A DNA stretch of 64,000 nucleotides from Coniferiporia sulphurascens. Taxonomy: Eukaryota > Basidiomycota > Agaricomycetes > Hymenochaetales > Hymenochaetaceae. Shown here piece after piece: positions 11,301 to 21,681 of the stretch; the first letter of the stretch is position 1; the number at the start of each line of letters is the position of its first letter. The translations under genes and the position numbers were made by a program. The notes beneath the pieces are model-generated. The model was given only the letters and a program-made list of their open reading frames with translations. It ran no database searches and was not told the DNA's origin. The stretch covers positions 1,798,001-1,862,000 of the forward strand of contig NBBA01000003.1 of the NCBI GenBank assembly GCA_002794785.1, in the 5' to 3' direction.

Positions 11301-12843
11301 GGAGCATCACCACCTTAGCATCCTTCCAAGGACGGGGGTGGTGTCCAGCATTCAGGCACTCGTTATAAAGTGCGAGAAGTGGAACACTATGGGCGGTGTG
11401 CAGGCTTTTGAGGGCCTGATAGCCAACACCCGTAATGCCCGGGGCACTCGAATTAGAAGTGAGGTTGAGGGCGTGATCAAGCTCCTCCATGAGGATGGGG
11501 TGATCATGCATAGGGTGGGCGCCGATGAAGGAATATGTCGGAGGGAGGGCGGCAGATGGTTGGGTACCGAAGTACTTAGACCGGAAGGCAGAAGCCTTCT
11601 CCGCAGGAGAGTTCGCGGTGGAGTGTCCCATAACCAAGGAGGGGATAGGGGCACGTCTTGTGCCCATCGCCCACTTCGCCATTGGCCAGATTTTGTCCGG
11701 CTTGACGGAGGCGGTAAACGAGTCAGCCCATGCGCGTTTAGCGTGGCGAAAGATACCAGCCGACTCTCGTCAGAGCACGGTACGAGTCGCCGGGGTAGCT
11801 CCGCGCAAAGCGGCCATGTGAGCACGGCAGGAGGCATCCCACCACTTGACCTTGTGGCCCCCTGCCTTCGAAGAAGCTGGGGGGTGAGAGGAATTGGTGG
11901 TGAGTACCAGCACATCGTGAATGGCGGCAACTTTGACGTCCAGGAGTTGAGAAGTGGCGCCTGAGAGGGCGAAGGCAGTAGTGAGAGGTTCATCTAGAGC
12001 TTCCAACCATTCAGTAGAGAGCGAATCATCATACTTAGGGCAGAGGAAGGGGTCGGTGAATGGGTCAGAAGAGGTGGGGAGGGACCAGGTGATAACAGCG
12101 TGATCGGATCCGGAGGGGGTATCCCAGGACCATGTCCAGGAATCGCCCAAAGCGAGGTCTTCCAAAGAAGGGGAAGCCCAGGCGAGGTCGATTACTGATT
12201 CCATGAATTGGGTGGAAGGGCGGCGCTGGGTATCGAAGCCCGGTTGGTTGAGGAGATGCATGGCATGTGAGGCAGCCCAGTGCTCCAGTGGACGGGCTTT
12301 TTGCACATCGCTGGCAGAGTGGGTGCCATGGTCCCAATGGATGGAGTGGAGGTTGAAGTCCCCAGCAACCAGCCAGTGTGCACTCGGGGGGAGCTCGAGC
12401 AGAGTGAGAGAGGAGATGGTATCTTTTTTATTTGCATCGTGGTTGTATACATTAGTGACAAAAAGTGGCCCAAGGCCAGTGTCAAAAATTAGCGTGAGTA
12501 TGTCATGGGATGGGGAGCGCAAGGCATCCAAAATCACCTGAGACAGAGGGATGGACTGGTGAACCAGTGTGACCACACGTGGGTGTGTTAGTTCAGTGCC
12601 CCCCAAAGAGGGGGGCAGAAAGACGTGGTAGTTGGGCATGGCAGGGAAGCCAAAAACGGGCATACCTGATGCTGCGAACATAGAGGGGGAGGCACCGATA
12701 GGGTACCAAGGGGGCTCCTGTAGAAGAATAACTGCAGGTGGAGAGGCGGCACCGGGGGCAGACGAGAAGGAGTGGACAAGTGCTTCGACATGCACTCGGG
12801 ACGTTGCAACATTGTGTTGCATAAACGTCCAAGGACTACTCAT
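8361..12843 (-). pseudogene. LINE-2 ORF2: endonuclease, reverse transcriptase, RNase H, Cys/His end; broken
   Basis: The start ATG at 12841-12843 overlaps the ORF1 stop in ATGAGTAG. Domains in order are: EEP endonuclease (FMQHNVATSRV, LLQEPPWYP, VAGDFNLHSIHWDHGT, GSDHAVITW); RT (SAPGITGVGYQALKSL, LAIDVAGFFPSVQHPRLL, NMGVPQGSPISPILSALF, catalytic AYMDDHLL near 10765); RNase H (IYTDGSRKG, then after the solo LTR AAGVWFYRGE, and WVPGHSNVEGNEFADVLASG near 8950); and a terminal zinc-type motif (CPFCHVLET...HLLLSCP near 8580). Lesions are TGA stops at 11770, 10049, 8793 and 8589, a one-base frameshift near 11150, and a 558-bp solo LTR between the first and second RNase H motifs. The reading ends at TAG 8361-8363. 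Confidence 0.9.
9312..9869 (+). mobile_element. Solo LTR A (558 bp) with 5-bp TSD inside LINE-2 RNase H
   Basis: The sequence starts TGTTACAATTTTCC and ends GAGCTTAACA, giving the TGTTA...TAACA inverted ends typical of LTRs. It is flanked by GTGCC at 9307-9311 and again at 9870-9874. Removing the LTR and one GTGCC rejoins the RNase H frame. A TATA-like ATATAAGCATG lies near 9586. A related copy sits in the opposite orientation at 17055-17615. The 5-bp duplication fits Ty3 or Ty1 type integration. No internal retroelement sequence is present, so it is a recombination-derived solo LTR. Confidence 0.93.
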
Positions 12844-15118
12844 CAGCCGGGGGTGGGGTGAAAGAGGAACGGGCACAGCCACACTGTTTGGGGCAGCTGG
12901 AAGAGTCGGCGCGGTGTTCGCCGGAGCAGTTCGAGCATTTGGGGGGGTGGGTGCAGGGGGAGGAGGCCGGAAGGACGTCGTGGACACATCCTGGGCAGCG
13001 CATGCAGTGGTCATCAGTACGGTGACGGCCAGCGCATATGAGGCACGACCATGGGCGGTTCCTGCAGTTTTGCACGAGGTGACCTAATGCTGCGCACTTA
13101 GTGCACTGCATGAGGCGAGGGAGGTCACGGCAGGCCACCAGTTTAAGCCAGTGGCCGAACATGTAGACAACGCGGTTCCTCGGGGTAGAGAGGATACCCG
13201 CAGAGCGGGAGCCCATTGGGTCCTCGAAAGAGAAGGCAATAGGGGCTGACATGACATCCTCCCCCAGGAGTTCATAGGCCCAGGTCCAGTCGGGCTCTAG
13301 AGTCATGGGGAGAGAGAGGAGGTGAGGGTTGGCGGCGCGGAACTCTGTTTGGAGGTCCACCGCAGTGAAGGCGGGGAGGCCTGGCACAGGACGTGTGGGG
13401 ACTTCTGCAATCTGGAGGCAGGCCCAAGATACGAGTTGGGAGACTGTGGCAGGGTAGACGCTTTGCATGGCTGCCATCACAACTTCCTTCACACTGTTCA
13501 TAGTAGGGACGTGAGTGTTGTGAGCGAACGTAACAAAGCAGTTGCCTCATTCGTTCCAATAGGCGGCACGTACGACCAGTTTGGCCGCAGTGGGGAAGCG
13601 TGAGAGGGCGGTCCGGACATTTATAGTAGTCTGGGAGTTGGTGGGGCGTGCTTCAGCAGGAGGTGGGGCCCCATGGAAGCGGATGGTGAGGGTCGGGTCC
13701 GTAATAGTACAGATAACCGGGAGGACTGCACGCTTCGGCTCTTGTTTCACAGCACTAGCAGTAGTGGGGGCCCCTGTCGGCACTGGCGCTGCAGTAGCAG
13801 GGGCAGTGGCAGGGGTAGCCCCACCTGCGGCAAGACCTGGAGGGACAGGTGTCGGCAAGGTGGACCTGGCGGTGAGGTTAGAAGGGCCCGAAGGTCCTTG
13901 TGGTGGAGGAGGGGCAGTACTAGGGTTGGCTTTACCCTTCCCTTTCCTGTCTCTGGAGGGGGCGGACCCGACCCCTGAGGAGCGTGGGGGGGGGCGTTCG
14001 AGGGCGTCCATCCGCTGCATCATGAAGGCCATTTGGCGCGTAAGGTCAGACATGACCTGCACCATCTGCTGTGGCAGGGAGGGAAGAGAGGGGGGGCCTG
14101 CCACAGCCTGAGGGGGCTGGGGGAGGGCAGAAGTGGGGGTGGGGCTAAGAGCCATGCTGAGACAGGGGCCCGCCGCCGCCCGAAAGGCCTGCATCGTGGC
14201 TGATTGTGCGAGGGGATCCTCCTGGACCAGAGCACTATTGAGAGAATTAACTGCGAAGGCAATCTCTCCGAGAAGGGCGGCAGTCGGGGCAGCCGACACC
14301 GAGGTCGTCTTCCCGAGTGCGAGGAGGTCATGGGAGGCACGCATCACGGTGGTAGCGGCCAGCCTGAGGAGGGGAACCTGTAGCGCCTCCGCCCGGGGGG
14401 ACAGAGGAGCTGGGGCGTTGGTGGATTTGCGCTTTTTCCGCGCAGAGGCCGTGGATACTTGGGCATCAGAGTTCCCAGCCTCCGACATTTCTGAGTCGGA
14501 GTCAACGGACAAGATGGCCGCAGACATCGGGCGGGATGGGCCACGAGGGGTTTCGTCTACACGGGGAGCAGCCCCACCACCACCGGGAGGTGTGGTAGGG
14601 GGCGCAGGCGCAACTAGAGCGGATGCTGCATCAGTGGGGAGGTGAGACGCCCAGATGGAAGCAGAGGTGGACTGGGGGACCTGTGGAGCAGGGGCCAGAA
14701 AGGAGGAAAGGCCTGGTTGACCCCCAAAAATGAGGGTTTCGCCTGAAATAGGCCCTGAGAGAGGAAGGCCCGGGGTAACTGGGCGAGAGATGTGGGCCAT
14801 GACCTGGTCAGTTCCTCAGTCACTTGCTGCTGAGGTAGAGCGGGACGGGGGGTGAAAGGGTTGGCAGGACGTGATCTCTGCCGCCAGTGGGGAAACTGTG
14901 GGGAGGATTTTGGGAGGTACCGGAGGCGCATGGGAAAAGCTCAAGATCGACCCCGAGAACGAGGAGGAGCGAGCCGCGACCGTTCCCTGAGGAAACAGTG
15001 GGTCGACCCCACGTCCACGATGAGACCGAAGACCACCCCGTGTAGAGACAGCGGGGGCAGAGAAGGTCTCGTCGATGGGACGAGGGGGTTGTTGTTCTTG
15101 TTGCTGTTGTTCAGACAT
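12836..15118 (-). pseudogene. LINE-2 ORF1 gag-like protein with zinc knuckles, two in-frame stops
   Basis: One reading frame of 761 codons runs from ATG 15118 to TAG 12836-12838, interrupted by TGA at 14816-14818 and 13547-13549. The first two thirds are low in complexity and rich in Pro, Ala and Ser. A segment around 14060 (MSDLTRQMAFMMQRMDALER) resembles a short coiled coil. The C-terminal part contains EDPMGSRSAGILSTPRNRVVYMFG, a fold shared with LINE-1 ORF1, then zinc knuckles (CTKCAALGHLVQNC, CLICAGRHRTDDHC, CSNCSGEHRADSSSC). It is the expected RNA-binding chaperone of Tad1 elements. Both stops can arise from CGA by one transition. Confidence 0.87.
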
Positions 15119-15177
15119 AGAGGGCAGAGTGCTCGTAAAGACTACCTAGATGGTGGTGGTTAGAGGACAAGGAGGAT

Positions 15178-15190
15178 GAATATACTTCCA
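15178..15190. repeat. Target-site duplication of LINE-2, 5' side copy
   Basis: GAATATACTTCCA, identical to 8152-8164. It lies 10 bp outside the left terminal repeat of the Plavaka-type element. Confidence 0.93.
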
Positions 15191-15197
15191 TTACCCA

Positions 15198-15215
15198 CAT
15201 CACAAAAATGGGAAA
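15198..15215 (+). repeat. Left terminal inverted repeat of the Plavaka-type element
   Basis: CATCACAAAAATGGGAAA, an 18-base perfect inverted match to 27196-27213. Starting at CAC would fit the CACTA superfamily and leave an AT duplication. Confidence 0.85.
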
Positions 15216-15334
15216 TTTCTTACATACGCTTTTGGGGTTTACTCACACTGTAAACACATTTTGTCACATTATAAGGACATGTAAGGCAATAAACTTGATT
15301 ATGTGGTATTCAATGTACATGTAAGCATATGATA

Positions 15335-15452
15335 AGACTTGCACATTGCTTGCACTTCTCACGCTGTCTTACAAACTCTTGTAAGTATGTTTAAGACTTG
15401 CACATTGCTTGCACTTCTCACGCTGTCTTACAAACTCTTGTAAGTATGTTTA
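15335..15452. repeat. Two perfect 59-bp tandem copies in the left subterminal region
   Basis: Each unit starts AGACTTGCACATTGCTTGCA and contains CTTGTAAGTATG. The motif AAGACTTGC also occurs inverted near the right end (about 27075 and 27186). This is what transposase-binding subterminal repeats look like in CACTA-type elements. Confidence 0.85.
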
Positions 15453-15974
15453 AGACTTGTGTTGTGATTTTAATTGGATACAAGGTGTGTATAAGTCTTA
15501 TCACCGTATTATAAGGAGTTGTAATACTGGTAGCATAGTACATTCACTTGTAAGTGATGCATAAGGATTGCGCCCCACATGCATGTGGCTAGCAATCACT
15601 ATGTAAGCAGTTTCATGAGTGGCCATTATCTTTTAAGCCAAATGTAATCCGGTCTTTTCAAATTCATATGCTTGTGACTGCTTTCCCGTCAATTATAATT
15701 GCATGCATTTAAGCCACTGGTTTTACATGCTTCTTCAGAAGCTGAGTACATACAGATGCAGACTTGTACAACATACAGTCAAGCTAACCCAGTTAATAAT
15801 CCAGTGACAAATGACATCTGCCATCGGCACTATCCGCCTGGCGCCTAGCCACTGTTGTTATCGCTGTGATCCCTCCCCCCACCACCACACCCACGTCTCA
15901 CCCTCGATATTAAGCTGCTGTGCAACAGCCTCGAGTTCTGTGAATCTAGCTGCATTTTACTTGACCCACATGTC

Positions 15975-18900
15975 ATGCCACGCACCAATGAGCAAGTTTG
16001 CACTTCCTGCGAACAGAAGTTTGACTCACCAAATGGTTTAATATTCCACCAATCCATATGCCCAGCCTTGGCGGAGAGGAAAAAAAGGGTTCGTGAGGCA
16101 GTTAAGCAGAGACAAGAGGAGTATAAGAGGGCCAGAGTGTCTGAAAGGGCTCGAGATTTGCCAGGTAGCACTCAGTTGCCTGCCGAGGTACATATGTTCA
16201 CATCGATTGCCCGATATGCAGCAGCTGCAATGGGGTCAATACAGTGACTGACTTGATTATAAAGACCTCAAATCATAACATGCTCAACAACAATGAAGAT
16301 TCTTACATGGACTGCACAGGCGCTGACGAGCCAGCTGAGGCTCCAAACCCAATAGAGCCCCCCCTGCCCTTAATGTATACAGATGCATACCAAGAGTGCA
16401 TAGGCTCCCTGAAAGGTTCAGGGATGCCATTCCTGACGAGTCCCGACCAAATGAACCACCAGTATTAGTTCCCGAACCAGCACCATCCGTTGAAGATGAA
16501 CCATCACTCACACCCCCCTGTGGTGACGAAATCAGGCCACACATTCAAGTATTCTGCACCGAACCGAATAAATTCAGGATTTATCGCAAGTATTCGAGAT
16601 TTGACGAGCCACCATCTGTTGTCCCATCGACTACCAATACATTGGAACAACGTCAGGATGAAGTCGATACAATACAGTCAGGTCAACCTACTGACACCGC
16701 CTTGTCTGCATCACCATCGTCAGCTATCACCCCAGATACCAATCCTATTGAGCACCCCCAGGAAGAAGGCAAAATACCTACAGAGCGGCCACGTCAAACT
16801 ATCGACCCTGCATTATATGTGCCGCACCCCACACTTGCCACATTCAAGTTGAATCAGTGGTTCTGGTCAAGCCAGCAGAAAACCGTTGAAAACTTAGAGG
16901 CTCTGAAGAAAATCTTACTCGATGACTTTAATCCTGAAGACCTGCAGGACGCAAACTTCCATCGAATCAATAAGGAGCTCGGTGACAGTACTCGGGACAA
17001 TTATTTTAGTTCTGTAGATGGCTGGAGGGCTGCGACAGTAAAAGTCCCTGTACCTGTTAAGCTCAACAGTTACGTGGTGATCGACGTCAGGATTTCCTGA
17101 TCGTCAGGACGGGTAGTACGGCAACGGGGCTTCCTGGATGTCGTAAGTCGAAGGTGATTGGTGATGGGGCTTCCTGATCGTCGATGTGGATGCGGTAGGC
17201 TTCTTTAGCAAGTCGGGTTACGACGAAGCGACTGGTTGTATAGTGACATGTGGTGGACTTGGTGGTAGCAGATAATGGGCTTGTATGAACAAAGAGCACA
17301 AGCTTAGGGCTTGTGCTACGGAAGTTACATGCTTATATGCTACTCTATGTGTTTGTTACTGTAGCAACTTGGTTAGGTGTGTTTACCAGTCTATAGAGGG
17401 TCATGGAAACTCAAGGAAGACCTTGGTAATACAAGTACGGTGATCAGTAAGCAAAGCACGTCATGATAGTGCAATAAGGCATCATCATGGTGCTTTATGG
17501 TGCGAGGTGAATAAGGATGAGTAAGGCAGAGAAATGGGGGAGTTGCACTGACTGATGATGACGAAGAGGAAGTGAGTCAGTGCAGTAGGGGAAAAACTAA
17601 AGGAAAATTGTAACAGTACCCCTCAGACATCTGAGTGATGCTGCACCCAACAGTGCAACAATGGAGATCAATGACTTCCAATACCGCTCCATCATAGGAG
17701 TTATCAAATCAGTCTTTTCCAGTAAAAAGGAGTCGAGTGGTTTTTGTTACAAACCTTATGAAACACGCTTCAAGCCCCCCACAGGTGAACCGGAGATGGG
17801 CATGCACGGAGAGCTGTATTGGTCAAAGGAGTTTTGCGATGCTCATACCGAAATTAATCTGCTTCCGAGGGAAGCAGACGACAACCTTCCTCGGGCCGTA
17901 GCTGCAATACAACTCTGGTCCGATGGCATGGCAGCAACGAACTTTGGAAATGCAAAACTATGGCCAGCATACATGCAGTTTGGGAACCAGTCTAAATATG
18001 AATGTAGCAAGCCAGGTTCAAGAAGTATGCACCAAATTGGGTACATCCCTTTGGTTGGTCAAGTTACCAATCTGTTACTTACTATAAATTTCTGACAAGC
18101 GATGCAGCTACCTAACAATTTCCAGGACTTCGTTCACTCACATATGGATGGGTCAAAGGCATCGCCACAATTACTGACACACGTCTGTTGCGAGCTCATG
18201 CACGCTATATGGAAGATTATGTTAGATGCCGATTTTCTGCATGCTTGGCAGCATGGAGTTGTTGTCGACTGCGGGGATGGTATCAGACGGTGGATTTATC
18301 CCCGGATTTTTACCTACTCGGCTGACTATCCAGAGAAGTGAGTTTGATCAGTTGTTGTTGTAATCCAAAGACTGACCTTACTATACCGCAAGAGTCTTAC
18401 TTGCGACAATAAAGAGTCTTGGGAAGTATCCCTGCCCAAGATGTCTGGTACTGACTTCATCCATAGTAGACCTTGCAAAAATATCAGATTATTGAATCCA
18501 CGTCAGGAACAAAAGAGTAGATGACTCATCTCGACAGCACAAAGTAGAACTTGCATGAGATTTGCTGTTCAACAAAAGGAAGGCAGTGACGAATGCTGAG
18601 GTACAAAGACTAATGGAAGAGCAGTCGCTTACCCCCATCGAGGTAAGCCGTCATTCTGAACAAAAACAAGGACATTGACATCATCTAATTCTGATTTTAG
18701 AACACATTTTCTTCGAGGCTCGCCACCTACAGCTTCGATTTCCATTCTATGCTAGTCATCGACGTCCTACATGAGTGGGAGGTTGGGGTCTGGCGACAGA
18801 TCTTTACTCACTTGGTTCGCATTCTGGACTTGTATAGATCAGACAAAGTGGACGAGCTCAACAAATGGTGAGTTTTGCGCTATCCACAGATTAGGGTAGT

Positions 18901-20871
18901 ACTCATTAAAAAAAGCATGAGAGCTGTTCCATCGTTTGGACAGGCAGTCCGATCCTATCATGGAAACATATCGGAGATGAAGCAAATGACTGCGTATGGT
19001 TTTGAGGACCTCCTTCAGGTTAGTCATTATGATGCGGTCAGCTTACAATATATCAGGGCTTACGAGAGGTAGTGCGCACTGCCGCTTTTTGAGGGGTTGC
19101 TTCAGGAGCCGCATGATGGAATTGTCAGGAGTTTAATCTATCTCGCAGCTTCCATGCATGCGTTAGCGAAACTTCGAATACATACCGATGTGACAGTTGC
19201 TTCGCTACATGAATTGACGAGGAGGTTTGCAGATGCCCTTAGGAGATTCAAGTCAATAACATGCCCATTACATGCAACACTCGAGCTGCCACAGGAGTCT
19301 CAATGGTGCGTCCGGAGGTCTATCAATCAGCAATGCAACGGAGTGCATGACATTGTACAGGCCACTATAACGAAAGACTTCAATGTATGCACATCAAAGA
19401 TTCACGCTATAGGGGATTATGCAACACACATTTTGCAGTTCGGCACTATGGACTCATACTCTACTGCCTTGGTTTGGTTTTCCTTCATTGAATGTCAGGG
19501 CCGAATGCTGACCATCCTGACCTTCAGGGAGAGGCGGCCCACAGACGATCAAAAGAGAATTATAAACGAACGAACAAAGTCAACTATATAAAGCAACTTA
19601 CAGAAGTCGAACGCCACCAGAACAATCTTTCTAAGATGGCCAACAATATTGATGAGGTTCTACAGTCCGGGGAGCAAGACCCAGACACCCATAATGTTGC
19701 CGATGATGATCCTGATGACAAAGATGATCCTGATGATGATGATATAGACAATGATCCAGACATGCGATATACTGTCAGCACAAAGGCTCCCCCTATTAAT
19801 CTGACTATCTGGCTTCACGAGCACTACCTCGACCCTGCGATACAAGTTAGTATTGCATTAATGTCCTCCATCGGGGTAATAAATTTCTAACCCTTGGTGC
19901 AACTTGCAGAATTTTTATGTGGATCTTGTAGATCATTTACTTTTCCGATTGAAGGGGTTAGACTTTGACGATGAGATACACGTCCCGGCTAACGATAGGG
20001 CGGATATTTCTATAAAGGATGATGGGCTATATGAACACAATCGCCTGACGCTGAACTACACTACATATGACTTACATCGGCAGAGCGAATCCATTGGTCC
20101 CAGGATGGTAAAGTGTGATGTAATGGTTTTGTCCCGAGACTCTGATGATGCACAACGCCGCTTGTCGCCTTTCTGGTATGCTCGTATTCTGGGCATATAC
20201 CACATATTCGTCCATCATTGGGGCCTCAACCAATCTCAATGAATAGATTTCTTATGGGTCAGATGGTTAGGACGTGATTCACAATCGCGTTTTGGGGATG
20301 CAGCTTGCAGGTTGGAGTGCGTCCGCTTCATTTCCGACACGGACAATACTGCACCATTCGGATTCGTTGACCTGGCTCATGTTGTTCGAGCTGTTCATCT
20401 ACTGCCTGCCTTCCGCTATGGACAGATGCGTTCACTTCTTGCGCCGTCGTGTCTGGCGCGTGTCAAAGAACAGGGTGTGGTTGATGACTGGGAATCTTTT
20501 TATGTGAATAAGTCAGTATGGTCCAAGTACTGGCATAGAAAAGGGTACTTATCCTTTTCTTGTACAGATTTGTTGATCGAGATATCTTCATGCACCATCG
20601 CGGAGGAGGCGTAGGTCACACTACGAAGTTTAACTCGGGAATGGCAAACACCGTTCCTGTAAAATTTTTATTGTCAGCAGGTTTTCATGAGATGGAGCAA
20701 GTAGTAGCTGCACACACCAATGGCCCAGATGATACAAACACCATCGATACTACCTCCCCAGCTGACCCCAATACCATTAATGGTGACCTCTTCAAAGGCA
20801 GCGAAAGCGAGTACAATGAGGACGTTTACCGCAGTGACAACGATACGGACAGCAGCGGCGACTTAGATTAG
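15975..20871 (+). pseudogene. Plavaka-type transposase, interrupted by a solo LTR and stops
   Basis: The first exon starts with a C2H2-like finger (CTSCEQKFDSPNGLIFHQSIC), as in Plavaka proteins. After a Pro/Thr-rich region the catalytic core follows: AAIQLWSDGMAATNFGNAKL and WPAYMQFGNQSKYECSKPG (17900-18010), GIRRWIYPRIFTYSADYPEK (about 18300), LLATIKSLGKYPCPRCLV, FDFHSMLVIDVLHEWEVGVW (about 18760), VPSFGQAVRSYHGNISEMKQ, and a C-terminal FVDRDIFMHHRGGGVGHTT. Introns of about 50-60 bp separate the pieces. An acidic linker sits at 19690-19760. Lesions are a 561-bp solo LTR at 17055 that splits one exon in frame and TGA codons at 18493 and 18556, so this copy should be inactive. Confidence 0.88.
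17055..17615 (-). mobile_element. Solo LTR B (561 bp) with 5-bp TSD inside the Plavaka transposase
   Basis: This is the reverse complement of the family at 9312-9869, with roughly 85-90% identity by eye. The ends are TGTTA and TAACA, and GTACC flanks both sides (17050-17054 and 17616-17620). Removing the LTR and one GTACC restores the transposase reading frame, which proves the insertion hit an existing exon. Confidence 0.93.
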
Positions 20872-21681
20872 TTAGTATATATTGTAGTCTCTTACGGTAT
20901 TGTGCATTTAGCCCAAATGCCGCACGTGTGTCCAGCAGATGGAACGACCTTGAATCCCTGCAGGTCATAATAAATTTATCTGAAGTCGGGTATAGCCTAT
21001 TAGAAAGTGATCAATGGGATTTGTCACTCGTAAGAAATATTGTATTCGCTATACTAAAGCTACATATAAGCTACTAATTACTAGCCCGCATGTGGATGTA
21101 GATGGTGGTGGTAAGAGAGAGAGCCAGGAAGGGTTGCCAAATCGGGGAGCGGACGCATAAGTAGAGCGATCGCACGGCGGGTGTGGGATCACATGGGTGT
21201 TTGTGGGCGCTTCGCTAAATGGCCACAATTCCCACATCTCAATTGCACTACATACTGGGCCGTCCCAAATAGGTAACACCTTCCTCACTCTCCCTCTTAC
21301 CACCACCATCCCCAACCATCGACCTCAAGTCCTTACCAGTGTAAGCTTCAACATTTGTGATCGTGAACCAGTATTTTTATCCTGTATTATATATTATATT
21401 TTTTATTACAAGTAGCTACACATTTAGTATTACATCCTATATAATGTCATGTGGTATTTGTACTGCGATTAGTATAACGCTGGTTATAAGTCGTTTTGCA
21501 GTGGCTTAGAAAACATGCGACGAGCTTCATACTCACATTGTGGTGAGGCCCTAAGTGCTATTTTCTGTTCAGTGTAAAAATTTAAGGGCGACTTAAGTAT
21601 TCAGTGTACATATTGCGGGACAACTGCATTTGTATACACCAATAAACTACAACGTTCAAGAGTCTAACAACTAACTAGCAG
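20872..21681. other. Spacer inside the transposon
   Basis: No gene is seen between the transposase stop and the Spt5-like start. The stretch contains the imperfect inverted repeat at 21101-21310 and is otherwise AT-rich. Confidence 0.5.
21101..21310. repeat. MITE-like imperfect inverted repeat, arms about 38 bp
   Basis: The left arm at 21101-21138 starts GATGGTGGTGGTAAGAG. The right arm at 21272-21310 is its imperfect inverse, with about 32 of 38 positions pairing. The arm sequence resembles the 5' ends of both LINEs in this window (GATGGTGGTGGTTAGAG at 15150 and GATGGTGGTAAGAG at 4435). Confidence 0.6.

Larger units (their letters stand above)
8165..15177 (-). mobile_element. LINE-2: full-length Tad1-like non-LTR retrotransposon with TSD
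   Basis: A complete 7-kb element on the minus strand, ending in an A tail (the T run at 8166-8181). It is bounded by a perfect 13-bp target-site duplication. The 5' UTR is about 15119-15177 and the 3' UTR about 8166-8360. ORF1 encodes a gag-like protein with zinc knuckles. ORF2 encodes an endonuclease, RT, RNase H and a C-terminal Cys/His motif. Both ORFs carry several TGA stops, and ORF2 has one frameshift and a solo LTR at 9312-9869. The preserved TSD shows insertion was recent relative to the point mutations. Confidence 0.93.

Noticed and set aside
11338..11964. 208-codon plus-strand frame inside LINE-2
   Set aside because: It is antisense to the reverse transcriptase reading and has no family features; a GC-rich shadow frame.
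13581..14645. Long plus-strand frames (176 and 170 codons) opposite LINE-2 ORF1
   Set aside because: Low-complexity Gly/Arg/Ala shadows of the Pro/Ala/Ser-rich gag-like ORF.
14800..14830. Apparent frameshift in LINE-2 ORF1
   Set aside because: The two pieces are in the same frame; a TGA at 14816-14818 separates them, so it is a nonsense change.
15335..15452. Tandem 59-bp repeat considered as a CRISPR-like array
   Set aside because: Two adjacent units with no spacers in a eukaryotic transposon end; simple tandem duplication.
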